Of a stretch of 40,667 bases of DNA, positions 34,419 to 40,667 are shown piece by piece. This DNA comes from Candidatus Cryptobacteroides excrementavium (GTDB lineage Bacteria; Bacteroidota; Bacteroidia; Bacteroidales; UBA932). Position 1 is the stretch's first letter, and each line of letters opens with the position of its first letter. Under the pieces are notes generated by a model. It saw only the letters and a list, made by a program, of their open reading frames with translations. It made no database searches and was not told where the DNA came from. The stretch lies in NCBI GenBank assembly GCA_017695025.1, contig JADILX010000079.1, positions 1 through 40,667 of the forward strand. The letters run 5' to 3'. The position numbers were made by a program, and so were the translations under genes.

Positions 34419-35567
34419 TTATCTGTTACTGTACATTTCATCATAATACTTCATATAGTCCCCTGAAGTGACGCTGTCCATCCAGTCCTGATGAGCGAGA
34501 TACCATTCCGCCGTCTTCTCTATCCCCTCCTCGAACTGCAGCGACGGCGACCACCCGAGTTCCTTGTGGAGTCTGGTGGAGTCAATCGCATATCTCATGT
34601 CATGCCCCTTACGGTCGGACACATATGTTATCAGCCCGAGAGAATGGCCTTCCGCCCTTCCCATAAGTCTGTCGACTGTCCTGACGAGAAGTTTCACCAC
34701 ATCTATATTCTTCCATTCATTGAAACCTCCCACATTATATGTTCCGGCTGTCCCGCCTCTATGGAATATAAGGTCTATAGCACGTGCATGGTCCTCGACA
34801 TAAAGCCAGTCCCGGACATTCTCCCCTTTCCCATATACAGGGAGCGGCTTGCCCTGACGGATATTGTTGATGAACAGAGGTATGAGTTTCTCCGGGAACT
34901 GATACGGGCCGTAATTGTTGGAACAGTTGGAGATAACAACAGGCATACCGTACGTGTCATGGAAAGCCCGGACGAAATGGTCTGAAGAAGCCTTTGAAGC
35001 CGAATACGGACTGTGTGGGCGGTAGCCGGTATCCTCCGTAAAGAATCCGTCTCCATACACCATATGGGCAGATGTTTCCGACAGCCGGCCCTGTGGGCAT
35101 GTAAGGTCGAGCGCACCATAGACTTCGTCTGTGGAAATATGGTAGAATCTGCAGGTTACGGGCCCGTTACCAGGCTCTGCAGAAGGCATTGTCCATCCTC
35201 CCGGCTCCCATACTGCCTTTGCCGCCTGAAGAAGGCTCAGCGTACCGAGGACATTGGTCTTTGCAAATGTAAACGGATCATTGATGCTCCTGTCCACATG
35301 GCTCTCCGCTGCAAGATGGATGATACCGTCCACGGAATATTTCCGCATCACGTCCAGCATCCTGCCGAAATCGCAGATATCCGCTTTCTCGAAAACATAG
35401 TTGGGACGCATCGCGACGTCGGCAAGATTGGCAAGATTGCCTGCATAGGTAAGATTGTCCACGTTGACTATCCTGTAGTCCGGATACCTGTCTACAAACC
35501 TGCGCACAACATGGCTGCCGATGAAACCGGCTCCCCCGGTGATGATTATGTTCCTTCTGAAACCCAT
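34419..35567 (-). CDS. rmlB: dTDP-glucose 4,6-dehydratase
   Basis: Second enzyme of dTDP-L-rhamnose synthesis, converting dTDP-glucose to dTDP-4-keto-6-deoxyglucose with bound NAD. Landmarks: ITGGAGFIGSHVV near the N-terminus, HLAAESHVDRSI, STDEVYGAL with the catalytic Thr-Asp-Glu, YSASKASSDHF with the Tyr and Lys, and NNYGPYQFPEKLIPL. The 382-residue length is slightly above the usual 350-ish; extra residues lie in the loop at VWEPGGWTMPSAEPGNGPV. The start at 35567 follows rmlD by 13 bases; the ORF-track start at 35612 would overlap rmlD and adds an unlikely leader. Confidence 0.97.
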   Translation of the reverse strand: MGFRRNIIITGGAGFIGSHVVRRFVDRYPDYRIVNVDNLTYAGNLANLADVAMRPNYVFEKADICDFGRMLDVMRKYSVDGIIHLAAESHVDRSINDPFTFAKTNVLGTLSLLQAAKAVWEPGGWTMPSAEPGNGPVTCRFYHISTDEVYGALDLTCPQGRLSETSAHMVYGDGFFTEDTGYRPHSPYSASKASSDHFVRAFHDTYGMPVVISNCSNNYGPYQFPEKLIPLFINNIRQGKPLPVYGKGENVRDWLYVEDHARAIDLIFHRGGTAGTYNVGGFNEWKNIDVVKLLVRTVDRLMGRAEGHSLGLITYVSDRKGHDMRYAIDSTRLHKELGWSPSLQFEEGIEKTAEWYLAHQDWMDSVTSGDYMKYYDEMYSNR

Positions 35568-35580
35568 GGTGTCCTGAAAT

Positions 35581-36480
35581 TTATGGCTGCTCCATACTAT
35601 TGATGGACTCAATGCATCTTTTTAATGAATCAGTCCAGTACGGTATCCTGATTCCGAATGTATTCTTGAACTTTGTCTTGTCGAGTACGGAGTATGACGG
35701 CCTTCTGACCTTGCTAGGGAACTCGTCACTGTGGCACGGGCGGATGTCGCACCGGGTGTTGCCGGAGTATTCGGCTATCATCTTCGCAAAATCGAACCAT
35801 GAGCATACACCTTCATTGCTGTAATGATAGACACCATCGTGCCCTTCGTACTTCCTGTCCTCGATAATCCTGAATATGGCTTCTGCAAGGTCATACGCAT
35901 ATGTCGGTGTCCCGACCTGGTCAAAGACCACATTAAGTTCCTTTTTCCCGGCAGTCAGCCTGAGCATTGTCCTGAGAAAATTCTTCCCGTACTCACTGTA
36001 AAGCCATGCTGTCCTGAAGATAAGATACCTGCACCCCGCTCTGAGCACGGCCTCTTCGCCCTGCAGTTTGGTCTGGCCGTAGACACCGGCAGGACAGGCA
36101 GGTTCATCCTCCCTGCACGGGGTATTGCATGGATTGCCGCCGAATACATAGTCCGTGGAGATGTGGACAAGCATTCCTCCGTTCCGTCCTATCGCGCCTG
36201 CGAGATTATATACCGCCCCGCTGTTGAGCCGTTCGGCACACTCCCTGTCATCCTCGGCCCTGTCCACATTGGTATATGCCACGCAATTGATGACAATCTT
36301 TATATCCCTCTCCATGATCAGCCTCTCGACATCATCCCTGCGGGTCACGTCAAGCATCACGGTCCCGGCACCAGGAATCTCGGTCACATCCGTGAAGACA
36401 TAGTTGTCCCTGCTGCCTGCAGACACCCGCCTCAGTTCCCTGCCTAACTGGCCATTTGCCCCTGTCACCAGAATATTCAT
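35581..36480 (-). CDS. rmlD: dTDP-4-dehydrorhamnose reductase
   Basis: Last step of dTDP-L-rhamnose synthesis, reduction of dTDP-4-keto-L-rhamnose. The 299-residue protein begins MNILVTGANGQLGREL (nucleotide motif). It also has VNCVAYTNVDRAEDD, HISTDYVFGG and YGQTKLQGEEAV with the YxxxK pair, all standard for RmlD. The ATG at 36480 overlaps the rmlC stop by four bases (ATGA), so I use it in place of the ORF-track start at 36537. Confidence 0.97.
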   Translation of the reverse strand: MNILVTGANGQLGRELRRVSAGSRDNYVFTDVTEIPGAGTVMLDVTRRDDVERLIMERDIKIVINCVAYTNVDRAEDDRECAERLNSGAVYNLAGAIGRNGGMLVHISTDYVFGGNPCNTPCREDEPACPAGVYGQTKLQGEEAVLRAGCRYLIFRTAWLYSEYGKNFLRTMLRLTAGKKELNVVFDQVGTPTYAYDLAEAIFRIIEDRKYEGHDGVYHYSNEGVCSWFDFAKMIAEYSGNTRCDIRPCHSDEFPSKVRRPSYSVLDKTKFKNTFGIRIPYWTDSLKRCIESINSMEQP

Positions 36481-37073
36481 AGTGTCAATCCTCCTGTCCC
36501 GTCTGAATAGTAGTCTGTCCCATAGTCGAAAAGCCATCCGGCATCTTTCAGCCTGCAGTGATGCCTGTCCTTGTCTGAAAGCAGCACACTTTCTGCCGGC
36601 ACCCTCCAGTCTATCCCGAGATCAGGATCATCCCATGCAAGGGCCGCCTCGCTCTGAGGAGCATAGAAATTGTCACATTTGTACTGGAATATGGCATCAT
36701 CGCTCAGGACTGCAAACCCATGTGCAAACCCACGCGGGACGAACAGTTGCCTGTGATTGTCTCCGCTCAATTCCACGGCGACATGCTTTCCGAAAGTCGG
36801 GGAGCCCCGCCTTATGTCGACAGCCACATCCAGCACAACCCCTTTCACCACACGCACCAGTTTCCCCTGGGCATACGGTGGTTTCTGGAAATGCAGGCCT
36901 CTCACTACTCCATATGACGAGCGGCTTTCATTGTCCTGTACAAACCTCACCGCTCGCACCTGCCGGCAGAAATCCCGTTCTGAAAAAGATTCGAAGAAAT
37001 AACCCCGGGAATCCGGGAATATACGGGGTTCAATGATGACTACCCCCTCAAGCGATGTCCTGATAACTTCCAT
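36477..37073 (-). CDS. rmlC: dTDP-4-dehydrorhamnose 3,5-epimerase
   Basis: Cupin-fold epimerase of 198 residues, third in the dTDP-L-rhamnose path. Motifs: PRIFPDSRGYFFESF, VRGLHFQKPPYAQGKLVRVVKG with the catalytic-site His, and LFVPRGFAHGFAVLSDDAIFQYKC. It is slightly longer than usual at the C-terminus (DAGWLFDYGTDYYSDGTGGLTL). It follows rmlA by 14 bases and overlaps rmlD by four. Confidence 0.97.
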   Translation of the reverse strand: MEVIRTSLEGVVIIEPRIFPDSRGYFFESFSERDFCRQVRAVRFVQDNESRSSYGVVRGLHFQKPPYAQGKLVRVVKGVVLDVAVDIRRGSPTFGKHVAVELSGDNHRQLFVPRGFAHGFAVLSDDAIFQYKCDNFYAPQSEAALAWDDPDLGIDWRVPAESVLLSDKDRHHCRLKDAGWLFDYGTDYYSDGTGGLTL

Positions 37074-37087
37074 GTCAAAAAGATTTT

Positions 37088-37993
37088 TCAGTCCCGGACA
37101 GCCGCACCTGTACGCCGGGACTCTTCCAGCACTTTCATCAGATACTGCCCGTACTGGCTCTTCAGCATAGGGGCGGCAATCCTCTCCAGCCTGTCCCCGT
37201 CAATCCAGCCGTTCATATACGCAATACCTTCAAGACATGCTATCTTAAGCCCCTGTCTCTTTTCTATCACTTCAACAAAAATCGAGGCCTCTGCAAGAGA
37301 GTCATGAGTCCCGGTATCGAGCCATGCAAAGCCGCGCTCCATCGCCAGCACCTTCAGCAGGCCGTCAGAGAGATACTTCTGGTTGACAGACGTTATCTCA
37401 AGTTCCCCTCTTGCTGACGGCCTCACTCTCCTGGCCACCTCAACAACACTGTTGGGATAGAAATAAAGTCCCACCACAGCATAATTGGACTTCGGATGCT
37501 CAGGCTTCTCTTCGATGGACAGGCAATTCCCGGCTGAATCGAATTCAGCGACCCCGTAACGTTCCGGGTCATCCACCCTGTAGCCAAACACCGTGGCCTT
37601 TCCCTCCTCCTCAACAGTCCTCACAGCGTCTTTCAGCAGGCCGTCAAGACCTGCCCCATGGAAAATGTTGTCCCCGAGCACGAGACATACGCTGTCGTTC
37701 CCTATAAAGTCAGCCCCTATGATGAACGCCTGGGCAAGTCCGTCCGGACTCGGCTGCACGGCATATTCAAAGGCCACACCATAGTCAGAACCGTCCCCGA
37801 GAAGCCTTCTGAAAGATGGAAGATCCTCGGGGGTGGATATGATGAGGATATCCCTTATCCCTGCCGACATGAGCACCGATATGGGATAATAGACCATCGG
37901 CTTGTCATAAATGGGCAAGAGTTGCTTGCTCACCCCTTTTGTTATGGGATAAAGTCTTGTCCCCGAGCCTCCTGCAAGTACGATTCCTTTCAT
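37088..37993 (-). CDS. rmlA: Glucose-1-phosphate thymidylyltransferase
   Basis: Makes dTDP-glucose from dTTP and glucose-1-phosphate and is usually feedback-inhibited by dTDP-rhamnose. The 301-residue protein starts [33 protein letters not shown], the nucleotidyltransferase signature. It also has [12 protein letters not shown] (metal-binding Asp), [19 protein letters not shown], and [15 protein letters not shown]. It is the first gene of the operon rmlACDB-barrel-aminotransferase, with an exact promoter match 77 bases upstream. Confidence 0.98.
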   Translation of the reverse strand: MKGIVLAGGSGTRLYPITKGVSKQLLPIYDKPMVYYPISVLMSAGIRDILIISTPEDLPSFRRLLGDGSDYGVAFEYAVQPSPDGLAQAFIIGADFIGNDSVCLVLGDNIFHGAGLDGLLKDAVRTVEEEGKATVFGYRVDDPERYGVAEFDSAGNCLSIEEKPEHPKSNYAVVGLYFYPNSVVEVARRVRPSARGELEITSVNQKYLSDGLLKVLAMERGFAWLDTGTHDSLAEASIFVEVIEKRQGLKIACLEGIAYMNGWIDGDRLERIAAPMLKSQYGQYLMKVLEESRRTGAAVRD

Positions 37994-38069
37994 AAGAAAA
38001 AGTCAGTATGACGTATCATTTTAGAGTCATCCGCCCTTGGGGCACAGTCCATGGACAGATTGCCATCTT

Positions 38070-38100
38070 CAAAAATAGTCAATACCCCGGACATTCACAA
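38070..38100 (-). promoter_or_regulatory. Predicted rml operon promoter
   Basis: On the minus strand: TTG at 38098-38100, exactly 20 bases, then TATTTTTG at 38070-38077, a perfect match to TAnnTTTG. It lies just after the stop of the upstream glycosyltransferase gene. The leader to the rmlA ATG would be about 70 bases. Confidence 0.7.
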
Positions 38101-38116
38101 GAGACGTGCTTCCCCG

Positions 38117-39073
38117 TCAGATACTTTTTGCCCTCAGCAGCCAATACAGCAGCCTCGGAGGCAATATCCTTACGCTCAGATGACTCATCGGGCCATCGTT
38201 GAAAGTATCCGCAAGCCTTTTGGCAAACTGCAGATACCCGGCAGACTGACGGTAGGTGTGAGATGAGACATATCTTCCAAGGGCTACCTTGTACCAATAT
38301 ACAACCGACGGAAGATGCAGCCTTCCGGGCACATCCTTCACTATCTCATAGATCCGCTCTACTACCGACTGGAAAGAATCTATGCCGAAGTCATATTTTT
38401 TCATGAAATCCGGAGGGCACCAGTAATTGTAGCCGCACTCCGGGATACAGATAACCCGGTGGACAAGCCGGATATACCCAAGGACAAAATACTCGTCCTC
38501 AAATATGGTGAAGGACTCATCGAACTTCAGCCCGGACTCCCTGATGAGACTCATCTTGAAGAGTTTATTCCAGATAAACTGGAAAAGCCGCTTGCCGAGG
38601 AGCGTCTCAAGAAGCACATCATCATCGGTAAAAATCTCGGTATGGCCGAGCGTCTCCTGCGTCCACTCATGCTCCCCCGGCCTCAGGATATTGTAGCCAC
38701 ATACGATCATCCCCGCCTTTTCCGCAACCGCGACCATGGAAGAAAGCCAGTAGTCCTTGACCGTATCATCACTGTCACAGAAAGCCACATAACGTCCCCT
38801 GGCGCGGTCAAGGCCGGCATTCCTTGCAGCCGACACCCCTTTGTTGGGCTGGGAAACCACCACTACCCTGCTGTCTGCGTCAGAATAAGCCGCACAGATG
38901 GCACCTGAAGCATCTGTACTCCCGTCATCCACAAGGATGAGTTCGAAGTCAGAAAACGACTGTGCAAGAATACCCTCGACACATCTCTCGAGTGTCTGGG
39001 CGGCATTGTACACAGGGACTATCACTGATACCAGAGGAGTGTATGTGCAAGTATTGTCCATAATGTCTGTCAT
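38117..39073 (-). CDS. Family 2 glycosyltransferase
   Basis: GT-A glycosyltransferase of 318 residues. It has VSVIVPVYNAAQTLERCVEGILAQSFSDFELILVDDGSTDASG near the N-terminus (about 15-60), GVSAARNAGLDRARGRYVAFCDSDD with the DxD-like metal site (about 85-110), and an acceptor-side C-terminal half containing FQFIWNKLFKMSLI and FEDEYFVL. The acceptor and donor cannot be named; the nearby rhamnose genes make a surface glycan plausible. The ATG at 39073 overlaps the rnhA stop by four bases, so I use it. An ATG four codons later is possible, and the ORF-track start at 39163 lies within rnhA. Confidence 0.92.
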   Translation of the reverse strand: MTDIMDNTCTYTPLVSVIVPVYNAAQTLERCVEGILAQSFSDFELILVDDGSTDASGAICAAYSDADSRVVVVSQPNKGVSAARNAGLDRARGRYVAFCDSDDTVKDYWLSSMVAVAEKAGMIVCGYNILRPGEHEWTQETLGHTEIFTDDDVLLETLLGKRLFQFIWNKLFKMSLIRESGLKFDESFTIFEDEYFVLGYIRLVHRVICIPECGYNYWCPPDFMKKYDFGIDSFQSVVERIYEIVKDVPGRLHLPSVVYWYKVALGRYVSSHTYRQSAGYLQFAKRLADTFNDGPMSHLSVRILPPRLLYWLLRAKSI

Positions 39074-39549
39074 ATTAGTGTTGCCGCTTGGGCTTCCTGC
39101 ATATAGCCCGTATCTTCGGGCAGGCCGGGACGGGAGGCCGCAGCCACTGCAAGGGCATCGCATCTTTCATTCTCGGGATGGCCGGCATGCCCTTTCAGCC
39201 AATGGAAAGTCACCCTGTGCCTCCTGTACAATGGAAGGAAACGCTGCCACAGATCGGGATTCCGGACCTTCGCAAACCCTTTACGCACCCAGTTGTCAAG
39301 CCATCCTTTATTGATGGCATTCACGACATAGGAAGAATCACTCCACAGATGAATCTCCGCATTCTCCCACTTTACAGCCTCGAGGCCTTTTATCACAGCG
39401 AGAAGTTCCATCCTGTTGTTTGTAGTGCAGGCGAAGCCTCCGGAAAGTTCAAGTTCGCGGTCCCCGCATCTGAGGATCACGCCATATCCGCCAGGGCCGG
39501 GATTGCCTCTGGAGGAGCCGTCAGTATAGATGAAAATGGCAGGTCTCAC
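39070..39549 (-). CDS. rnhA: Ribonuclease HI
   Basis: Cleaves RNA in RNA-DNA hybrids during replication and repair. The 159-residue protein has IYTDGSSRGNPGPGGYG with the first catalytic Asp, NNRMELLAVIKGLE with the Glu, LWSDSSYVVNAI with the second Asp, HWLKGHAGHPENE with the flexible-loop His, and RCDALAVAAA with the last Asp, so the active site is complete. It starts with GTG in a GTGA overlap with the pdxA stop; the active-site Asp lies nine residues in, so no later start is likely. A C-terminal tail of about 20 residues (SRPGLPEDTGYMQEAQAATLI) goes beyond the usual end. Confidence 0.96.
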   Translation of the reverse strand: MRPAIFIYTDGSSRGNPGPGGYGVILRCGDRELELSGGFACTTNNRMELLAVIKGLEAVKWENAEIHLWSDSSYVVNAINKGWLDNWVRKGFAKVRNPDLWQRFLPLYRRHRVTFHWLKGHAGHPENERCDALAVAAASRPGLPEDTGYMQEAQAATLI

Positions 39550-40628
39550 TCTATCACCGGCTTTCCCTTATCCTGTCTTCCTGCCTGCTCATGTGTCACC
39601 GGCATCTTCCCGGCCTGCAGTGCATCATACTTTTCGCGGTTGTGGTAGATGTCGATTGCAGTGTAGATGGATGACATCATCGACCTCGGGTCGGCCATGT
39701 CCCTTCCGGCCATATCGTATGCAGTGCCATGGTCCGGGGATGTCCGGACTATCGGAAGCCCTGCAGTATAGTTCACACCACGCTCAAAGGCAAGGGCCTT
39801 GAACGGGATGAGCCCCTGGTCATGATACATGGCAAGCGTAGCATCAAAACGGCTGTAGTTGCCCAGACTGAAGAATCCGTCAGGAGAATAAGGGCCGAAA
39901 GCAAGGATTCCTTCATCATTGGCAGCCTTGACAGCAGGCAGGATAACAGACTGCTCTTCATCTCCGAGCAGGCCGCCGTCACCGCAATGCGGATTGAGGC
40001 CTAGCACTGCTATCTTCGGGGCTACGATACCGAAATCCCTCTGCAGAGAAGACTTCATTATCCTCAGTTTCTTGAGAATAAGATCGGTTGAAAGGCTCTC
40101 GGGAACATTCTTCAAAGGTATGTGCCCCGTAGCGACCGCCACTTTCAACTGGTCACTCACCATTATCATGAGCCCCTCTTCCACGCCGAACTCATGCTCA
40201 AGATATTCCGTATGCCCGGTATATCCGAAACCTTCATTGACCATCGCCCTCTTGTTGATGGGAGCTGTCACCAGTACATCTATATATCCGTTGCGGATAT
40301 CCTCCACTGCACATTTCAATGACGCCATGGCAGACTTGGCAGACTCCGGAGTAGCCTGGCCGGGCTCCACGAACACACTGTCCGGAAGACAGTTCACGAT
40401 ATTTACTCTCTTCTGATGGACATCCTTTGCCGATGTTATCACATTTGTATTTATCTGCTCAAGATTGTGGATCTGTTTCCTGTAGAATCCGAATATCTTT
40501 GAGGAGCCATACACGACAGGCGTACACATGTCCAGCATCCTTTCATCAGCGAAAGACTTGATGATGACCTCGTAGCCTATGCCATTGCCGTCCCCCTGGG
40601 TAATACCCACGACCAATTTCTTTCCCAT
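39546..40628 (-). CDS. pdxA: 4-hydroxythreonine-4-phosphate dehydrogenase
   Basis: NAD-dependent enzyme of the DXP-dependent pyridoxal phosphate pathway. It oxidises 4-phosphohydroxy-L-threonine so that PdxJ can close the ring. The 360-residue protein starts MGKKLVVGITQGDGNGIGYEVIIKSF. The three metal-binding His motifs are present: YTGHTEYLEHEF, AMYHDQGLIPFKAL and RTSPDHGTAYDMAG. The ORF track begins two codons earlier at a TTG; the ATG at 40628 is the better start. It heads an operon with rnhA and a glycosyltransferase gene. Confidence 0.96.
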   Translation of the reverse strand: MGKKLVVGITQGDGNGIGYEVIIKSFADERMLDMCTPVVYGSSKIFGFYRKQIHNLEQINTNVITSAKDVHQKRVNIVNCLPDSVFVEPGQATPESAKSAMASLKCAVEDIRNGYIDVLVTAPINKRAMVNEGFGYTGHTEYLEHEFGVEEGLMIMVSDQLKVAVATGHIPLKNVPESLSTDLILKKLRIMKSSLQRDFGIVAPKIAVLGLNPHCGDGGLLGDEEQSVILPAVKAANDEGILAFGPYSPDGFFSLGNYSRFDATLAMYHDQGLIPFKALAFERGVNYTAGLPIVRTSPDHGTAYDMAGRDMADPRSMMSSIYTAIDIYHNREKYDALQAGKMPVTHEQAGRQDKGKPVIE

Positions 40629-40649
40629 ATCCAAATAATTTCAATTCTG

Positions 40650-40657
40650 CAAATATA
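40650..40657 (-). promoter_or_regulatory. Possible -7 box of the pdxA operon
   Basis: TATATTTG on the minus strand is a perfect TAnnTTTG match 22 bases before the pdxA ATG. The position of its -33 partner lies beyond the window edge. Confidence 0.5.
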
Positions 40658-40667
40658 AATATAATAA

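Noticed and set aside
35824-37036. Plus-strand ORFs of about 200 residues across rmlD and rmlC (35824..36447 and 36404..37036)
   Set aside because: Antisense to the intact rml genes, with no recognisable protein family.
1-40667. CRISPR arrays, tRNA or rRNA genes, insertion sequences
   Set aside because: I saw no regularly spaced repeats, cloverleaf-like sequence, rRNA motif or transposase. This was by eye only; tRNAscan and a repeat finder would settle it.

Overview
The window looks like a chromosomal segment from a gut-type member of the Bacteroidales. The evidence is a SusC/SusD pair with ECF sigma and FecR-type anti-sigma factors, several BACON and DUF1735-type lipoproteins, and a bactofilin beside a long SecA. 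In addition, several genes are preceded by the Bacteroidetes promoter pattern TTG-N20-TAnnTTTG instead of -35/-10 boxes. I cannot place the genus. Coding density is high, no stretch over 300 bases lacks a gene, and I saw no tRNA, rRNA, CRISPR array, insertion sequence or clear pseudogene.

Layout from left to right. (1) 1-657: the 5' part of an AT-rich AAA ATPase gene that leaves the window on the minus strand. The ORF track misses it because it has no stop inside the window. (2) 870-5601: nucleotide-sugar and surface-polysaccharide genes, gmd and fcl (GDP-mannose to GDP-L-fucose) converging on a polysaccharide pyruvyl transferase and an FrhB-like iron-sulfur protein. (3) 5737-10693: hydE, a [FeFe]-hydrogenase maturase apparently read from a leaderless transcript, then an OprO/P-type porin, a two-domain lamin-tail lipoprotein and a secreted metallophosphoesterase. 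(4) 10865-23061: a polysaccharide utilisation locus. A minus-strand operon (fecR, susC with STN domain, susD, GH18-like binding protein, DUF1735-LamG lipoprotein, GH18 endo-beta-N-acetylglucosaminidase, BACON-LRR lipoprotein) is headed by a divergent ECF sigma gene. Its content resembles the N-glycan loci of Bacteroides thetaiotaomicron, but no exoglycosidase is present. (5) 23168-28593: an operon of a tricorn-like S41 protease, a polyprenol-phosphate-mannose-synthase-like glycosyltransferase and dihydroorotase. (6) 28632-32373: secA followed by a bactofilin. (7) 32444-37993: the operon rmlA-rmlC-rmlD-rmlB (dTDP-L-rhamnose), an outer-membrane beta-barrel protein and an aminotransferase. (8) 38117-40628: pdxA, rnhA and a family 2 glycosyltransferase, joined by 4-base overlaps.

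How the genes work together. Two complete nucleotide-sugar routes (GDP-fucose and dTDP-rhamnose), two family 2 glycosyltransferases and a pyruvyl transferase point to surface glycan building. The PUL points to capture of host-type N-glycans: GH18 would release the glycan at the surface, the GH18-like, LamG and BACON-LRR lipoproteins would hold it, SusCD would import it, and the STN domain of SusC would signal through FecR to the sigma factor. The rest is core metabolism and secretion.

All functions are inferred from sequence motifs and family knowledge; no database search was run. Starts were moved from the ORF track where it used an implausible upstream TTG or GTG or an over-long extension (gmd, hydE, LTD lipoprotein, SusC, GH18-like, FecR, GT2, aminotransferase, rmlB, rmlD, pdxA).
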